The notes beneath the pieces were generated by a model, which worked only from the letters and a program-made list of their open reading frames with translations, had not been told where the DNA came from and did not search any database. Shown here one piece after another: positions 60,341-64,000 of a DNA stretch of 64,000 bases. Location of the stretch: the NCBI GenBank assembly GCA_964019695.1, contig OZ026530.1, forward strand, positions 42,517,716-42,581,715. Reading direction: 5' to 3'. The translations under genes and the position numbers were made by a program. Origin of the DNA: Loripinus fragilis (taxonomy: Eukaryota; Mollusca; Bivalvia; Lucinida; Lucinidae). Every line of letters begins with the position of its first letter. The first letter of the stretch is position 1.

Positions 60341-60439
60341 CCCATCAATTTGCCTTCATTTTATTACAGGAATTAGGACATGTTTGAAGGCTAGCCTTGT
60401 ATGATATATACTAGGTCAAAAGAGAAATGCTGCATATAA

Positions 60440-60779
60440 AACATACATTGTATATTGGGATCTTTCACCAATTTGTCACAGTTTGAGCGTTGATTCTTGG
60501 CGTATGAATTCCTGGGGTTGTGCTAGCTATCATTGTCACTGTAAGAAATTGATTCAGCAGTTTAAACCTACGTTTTTATCGATATTGACGTCGCGTCATT
60601 AGGCGTTGACGTCATGAATGCGCACGATCTGACATTGTTTCAATTTGTCAGAAACGTTTTCTAAGACGTTCAATCATCCTTGCATGGCATCGAAGTTGTT
60701 GGGCTATCACCGATGGCGTCACGTTAGCTTGTAACATTCTTATCGCCTTTTCGCGTTCAACATGTGTCTGTTTTGGCAT
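60440..60779 (-). pseudogene. Tc1-like transposase N-terminal remnant
   Basis: The minus strand from ATG at 60779 reads MPKQTHVEREKAIRMLQANV, TPSVIAQQLRCHARMIERLR, KRF and then a stop. After further stops it continues with NQFLTVTMIASTTPGIHTPR and INAQTVTNW. This is the helix-turn-helix pair and linker of a Tc1-type transposase; no catalytic region is readable downstream. It differs from the element at 6375-7576 and lies about 100 bp beyond the satellite. TIRs were not found. Confidence 0.82.
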
Positions 60780-60799
60780 CGTAAATTAGCAATGTGTAA

Positions 60800-62395
60800 C
60801 TTTTAATTTTAAAGTTTTAAAATGTTTTCAAGCAAATTGGATATTAGACTAGTAATTCAATAGTTATTACATGTATAAATCAAAATAAAACGAATGTGTA
60901 CGTGAAAAACTTGAAAATAAAAAGACAGCCAATACACTGGTTTGTGTTAACTGAGCTCAATGAAACAATGGGAATAATGTTCGCAGGAATAGTAGCGAAA
61001 CATATATAGTTAGCAGATGGAATTTTATAACTCTCATTTAGCCTAACGCGCAATATTTTTAATCTTTACATGCGGCGTTTCTTTTTTGGCCTAGAATATG
61101 TGCAGGCGACAGCCATCGACTTATCATAGTTAAAGAAATTAGCGCTTTTGAATGTCATCTTCATAAAGGAAATAGCAAATATCCTGATACGTTTACAACT
61201 GCACACACGCACAGGCTGATCTGAGTCTTAATGGAGGACTGAGGGTCGGGGCACATTGTAGGAAATTGTAGGAAATGATGTGCGATTATTTACATTAAGC
61301 ATTCAAATAGTCACCCATCCCCATTTCAGGCATCTTATAATATGACCTCTACATAAAGTCTTATCTTTTTTAAAAGATGCATCTTGTTAAGCGCTGTTAA
61401 TAGACATTAAAGAGTGGGTTTTTTGGCTGTCTATTTTAAAAACCTATGACGCATGCGCAGAAACGCACCATGCGGGGACAGTTGTCGTTATCCCCTTCCC
61501 AAATGGATCATTTAACAATGTTATCACCAGAAAATATTTTACAGCGGTTCGGATAACTGCAGTTACGGGTATCTTAAAAATTTGAATAGAGTTGTCTTCC
61601 GTAATATTCTTCGTAACTGAGGGCAAAGGCAGTTGTTTTAGTTATGTCAAAAAATATGTTATTGAGGCTCTAGAAGGGGTTTAAAGATTTCGCGAACGAA
61701 GTGAGCAAGGTACGTAATTATTTTTATTTTCAGGTTCAAAAAACTGCGAGTGCGGCAATCAAGTTGGCCCTTACCTGATTACTGTATGGGAATTGTTATC
61801 GTTAACTCCGTACTTTAAAGAAAAATCCTTAAGGATATTCATGTGGCCAATATGGCGTGGTGGCTAAAATCTGCGGGTGCTTTGAATTTTGCGCTGTCAC
61901 ATGAACAATGTCCAATTTCGCTCTGAATTTCAGAAATAATCATAAGATATATGTAATATAGTTTACAATTTTGTTGCTGAATGAAATATACACAAACAAT
62001 AAATAAGTCAAATATTACCTTGAACTTGGTCAATTTTTGCACACAGAATTCTCCTATTTTCCTCCATCAGAAATTTAAGTTTTTTGCACAAACATGTAGT
62101 GTGATATGTGATCTAGTACAGCTGGAATTTAAATTTAACAAAATTTAATTCAAAAAGTCACTTTTCTTGCTAATCCGATAGTACATAACACTCATATAAT
62201 AGCCGACCAGGCGTAATGTACATGTTTATCTACACCTGTAAACAGGGCTACCGATCCATATCCTTAATAGGAAAATACAAATAATACCTACATGTATAAT
62301 TGTAATACATATTTATGAGCCTGACTTCCTAGAATGAATATTAAGCGGAATCTAATTAGTGCACGTAACATGGTGTTCTTTATTATCACCACCCT
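60800..62395. other. Mostly unassigned
   Basis: A module C relic lies near 61205-61232 (CACACGCACAGGCTGATCTG). A short CGCATGCGCAGAAACGCACC is at 61451. No gene, RNA or longer repeat recognised. Confidence 0.45.
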
Positions 62396-62860
62396 TTTTT
62401 AAAGGGGGGATTGTATTTGCCTCTCCCCGTCTGTCCGTTCGTCCGTCCGTCCGTCTGTATGTTATGCTCTATCCTCCTTAAGCATTGGACGAAATCCAAC
62501 CCAGTTTGGTGTACGAGATTTTCATATGAGTGGGGTGTGCGGCAGCTTTTTTTTTTGGCCATCCCCTGGGGCCCCGGGGAGGGTTCAAAGGTCAACTATC
62601 AGATTCGAAAAGTCAATTTCAAAGATTTTGTACTAAATTTTATGTTTGTTCTCAAAAATAAAAGAAATGGGATTTTCATTATGTCGCCTGGGTCATACTC
62701 CAGGGGGTTGGACTTGGGGTTGCCAGTGGGTCATTTTTTTTTCCAAACATGGTCGTGTGCATATCAAATTGAAGGGGATGGTGAGCAGAACGGGGAACAA
62801 GTTAAATGTTCACCCTATGGTCAAACTTGTGACCTTAGGTATAGTCAATAGGTCAATTAT
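62396..62860 (+). repeat. GTCCGTCCGTC-type bivalve repeat
   Basis: Starts TTAAAGGGGGGATTGTATTT, then GTCCGTTCGTCCGTCCGTCC. It continues with GGACGAAATCCAACCCAG, GGGGTGTGCGGCAGC, GGCCATCCCCTGGGGCC, CATGGTCGTGTGCATATCAA. The last words resemble the internal units at 3252-3660. Frames of 146-152 codons through it are repeat translations. Confidence 0.75.
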
Positions 62861-63716
62861 CATTGAATTTTCTCGAGAACGTGGGGTAATTGCGATGGCA
62901 CCCAATCGACTACGCGATTACAAGTACTCTCATTTTCTTAGATGTTTCAAAATTCGGAGATGGTTGTTCGATTGCTCTTTTAGATTCTCATTTACACCAA
63001 TAGTTCGTCTGTGGCATGATGCCTGCGCACTGGATTCAATGGAAAGGAATGCTTACATAAGAGCGTGTGAGCTTTCACAGCATTGGATTCAATTTGACTA
63101 TTAATGCCAAAGGTTATAATCAAATTAAGAAATTGAAGAGAAGCTTAGGCAATAAATAAAATAAACATTTTATATTAGTGCGTAATGTACATTTCAATAC
63201 AGGAATTGACATTTAACGCAAAAAAATGACACACGGTTTTTTAAAAGTCAATGAACGACAATGAAGTAAAACGTGTGTGCAAACCACCAGACTGATTACC
63301 ATAGTCCTCATTGTGCAACACACTGAAAACGAAACATCATTTAGTGCATGAACAATAAATTCACCAGTTAGACTCCATGCACTGAAAAACAAGAGTTTTT
63401 AGTGGAAGCTAAGCAGCTACTGGTAGAGGGGCCTCAAAAGCTTTAGTCTATAAGTTTGTATTGTTTCGGACAATGAATAGAGAACACAGAACGTTTTTTG
63501 AAAGAGAAAGTGCTAGGTTTAATAAAAAGAAAAATATAGCAGCTTAGCCGTCACCTCATTTGGTACCAGCTCACACATTCCATTCTACAGTAAAGGTGAT
63601 CAGATTGATTTTGGACTTCGTACAAGCACATTTAGTTATACACATATCGCATATCAGATCCTAGAGCTTAGTTGACAGTGATTGTATAAATAAAAGGGAA
63701 GTATAATATAATGCAG
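62861..63716. other. No supported feature
   Basis: A frame continues to 63104 (ends SQHWIQFDY) beyond the repeat, but its N-terminal half is repeat-derived and no domain is recognised. The remainder is AT-rich. Confidence 0.4.
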
Positions 63717-63832
63717 AAACACAGAAAGCAGCTCTCACAAATGAAAATGAAGTCATGCTCAAATTTTACATGCGGAATCCTGCAGATGCCTACAGTCTGA
63801 TAGAGTCTCTGTTGACTGCTTCAGCAAATTAA
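63717..63832 (+). CDS. Candidate terminal exon, weak
   Basis: After the acceptor-like TATAATATAATGCAG, a frame of about 38 codons reads TQKAALTNENEVMLKFYMRN and PADAYSLIESLLTASAN, then TAA. The composition is protein-like, but I recognise no family, and neither an upstream exon nor a polyadenylation signal was identified. It may be a decayed exon or chance. Confidence 0.12.
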
Positions 63833-63894
63833 GGTCCTTAGACACTGAAAAAAAAGCATTTGTCTTAAGTGCACTTACTTAATTAAGTATATAC

Positions 63895-64000
63895 TATTGC
63901 AATCATCTGGGTGAAGAAAAGACAGCTGGTTGCTTTATTGTACTTGCTGTCGTGTGGCTGCAATTACCTTGTGTCTCTTCCACAAGTTGCCATGGATCGG
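63895..64000. repeat. Dispersed repeat fragment at window edge
   Basis: ATCATCTGGGTGAAGAAAAG, ACAGCTGGTTGCTTTATTGT and CTTGTGTCTCTTCC match 34866-34992 and 8222-8315 in order. Cut by the end of the window. Confidence 0.65.

Noticed and set aside
62411..63104. Overlapping 146- and 152-codon genes
   Set aside because: Most of their length lies in the GTCCGTCC-type repeat. The remaining C-terminal part has no recognisable domain or splice context.

Overview
The window looks like intergenic DNA from an animal genome, most likely a bivalve mollusc. It is AT-rich and full of repeats. I found no intact protein-coding gene, no rRNA gene and no functional tRNA gene. The bivalve call rests on recalled repeat signatures: the family that opens with AGCTCACCTGAG and continues GTGATCGGTCTTTGTCCG (about 3106-3690), the GTCCGTCCGTCC-type family (about 62396-62860), fold-back elements centred on GCGCATATGCGC, and several tRNA-derived SINE families. 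There is one 200-N assembly gap at 15228-15427.

Layout. 1-4700: tandem and dispersed copies of a fold-back module (called module A, core GGCCTGATCTGGATCCAAAC), hairpins of a second module (module B, core GTCTCATTGAGAC), SINEs and a (TA)n tract. 4734-6281: a local tandem duplication running into a 1.28-kb block carrying 14 short CCCCGCGGGG-like palindromes; the block recurs in direct orientation at 42608-43893. 6375-7576: a decayed Tc1-like DNA transposon with perfect 27-bp terminal inverted repeats. 7800-15000: fold-back elements, SINEs and a 153-bp MITE. 15428-15915: two 284-bp repeats next to the gap. 17000-18400: an inverted pair of repeats with a 22-bp-arm perfect palindrome. 20900-23650: three further elements, including a hAT-like non-autonomous element. 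27500-30050: three tandem arrays in a row, one interrupted by two nested insertions, then a 222-bp (TCTA)n microsatellite. 32970-33486 and 41395-42290: 5'-truncated, frameshifted copies of one non-LTR retrotransposon. 39302-39744 and 45143-46032: two further TIR elements. 48250-48860: AACGTT-rich repeats.

The dominant feature is an 11.2-kb satellite array (49153-60340) built from a 66-71-bp unit. In the flanks each unit is a near-perfect hairpin (20-nt arms, 17 of 20 paired, 6-nt loop). The central 5.2 kb is homogenised to exactly 69 bp per unit with no indels. Because 69 is a multiple of 3, it shows open reading frames of over 1,700 codons on both strands at once; I read these as an artefact of homogenisation, not a gene. 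The right flank has a 681-bp, ten-unit higher-order repeat present twice, and a block of about three units in inverted orientation.

No genes work together here in a pathway. What can be reconstructed is a history of mobile-element insertion (target-site duplications are visible for several), fold-back element spread, segmental duplication and satellite homogenisation. Two short candidate exons (25990-26152 minus, 63717-63832 plus) are reported at low confidence.
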